Of a stretch of DNA of 15,172 nucleotides, positions 15,006-15,172 are shown one piece after another. Every line of letters begins with the position of its first letter. The first letter of the stretch is position 1. The position numbers and the translations under genes were made by a program. The notes beneath the pieces were generated by a model, which saw only the letters and a program-made list of their open reading frames with translations, made no database searches and had not been told where the DNA came from. Origin of the DNA: RGIG5612 sp963589005 (lineage in GTDB: Bacteria > Bacillota > Clostridia > Lachnospirales > Lachnospiraceae); contig CAVAJR010000038.1 in the NCBI GenBank assembly GCA_963589005.1, positions 1-15,172 on the forward strand, written 5' to 3'.

Positions 15006-15172
15006 TGTCAGATATTTTCATTACGCACTATTATTCTTCTAGAAATAGTGAAATTAATTTTGTGCTTCTAAACGCTACAGAAATGATTCCGGTTGAAGTG
15101 AACACAACATTTTCCGTTGTTTCATCTTAATGCAATAGTAATTGAACCCAAAATATGATATAAACTTAACAT

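Noticed and set aside
15005..15130. 41-codon plus-strand frame at the right edge
   Set aside because: No ribosome site, no recognisable protein features, and its start overlaps the -35 of the Crp/Fnr promoter.
1..15172. CRISPR arrays, tRNA or rRNA genes, insertion sequences or phage genes
   Set aside because: I saw no regularly spaced direct repeats, transposase or integrase motifs, or tRNA-like cloverleaf sequences on reading both strands.

Overview
The window looks like low-to-mid GC Firmicutes DNA. Most likely it is a Clostridia or Lachnospiraceae-type organism, though a diderm Firmicute such as a Negativicute is also possible. The grounds are strong GGAGG-type ribosome binding sites before nearly every gene, AT-rich spacers, a consensus sigma-A promoter and the family content. 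The taxon is inferred, not proven. A run of exactly 10 N (4355-4364) marks a scaffold join, which suggests a draft or metagenome assembly.

Region 1 (1-597): the 3' part of a LysR-type regulator on the + strand, then a perfect 13-bp inverted repeat (476-510). This hairpin probably ends both that gene and the convergent operon to its right.

Region 2 (598-7883, minus strand): a tight six-gene operon. In transcription order it holds an M24 'pita-bread' enzyme (here M24-B), a two-domain sugar-type ABC ATPase, a permease (split by the N gap), a secreted binding protein, a second and divergent permease, and another M24 enzyme (M24-A). A complete LysR regulator (7884-8828, +) is divergent from it. 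A 31-bp palindrome of LysR T-N11-A type lies in the shared upstream region.

Region 3 (8840-14128, minus strand): a second operon holding a third M24 enzyme (M24-C), a TRAP solute-binding protein, the small and large TRAP permeases, and a D-2-hydroxyacid dehydrogenase. It ends at a bidirectional terminator shared with the LysR gene.

Region 4 (14129-15172): an 81-bp near-perfect palindrome, then a small Crp/Fnr-family regulator (minus strand) with a consensus promoter at 14977-15005. I see no credible gene in 15006-15172.

How the parts may work together: two unrelated high-affinity uptake systems (ABC and TRAP) are each co-transcribed with M24-fold enzymes whose usual metal ligands are replaced. 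No sugar kinase, isomerase or other sugar-catabolic gene is present. This suggests uptake and intracellular cleavage of small non-sugar organic solutes, with the TRAP branch also handling a 2-oxo or 2-hydroxy acid. The substrate cannot be read from sequence. The non-canonical M24 set and its pairing with both transporter types is the candidate undescribed system here.
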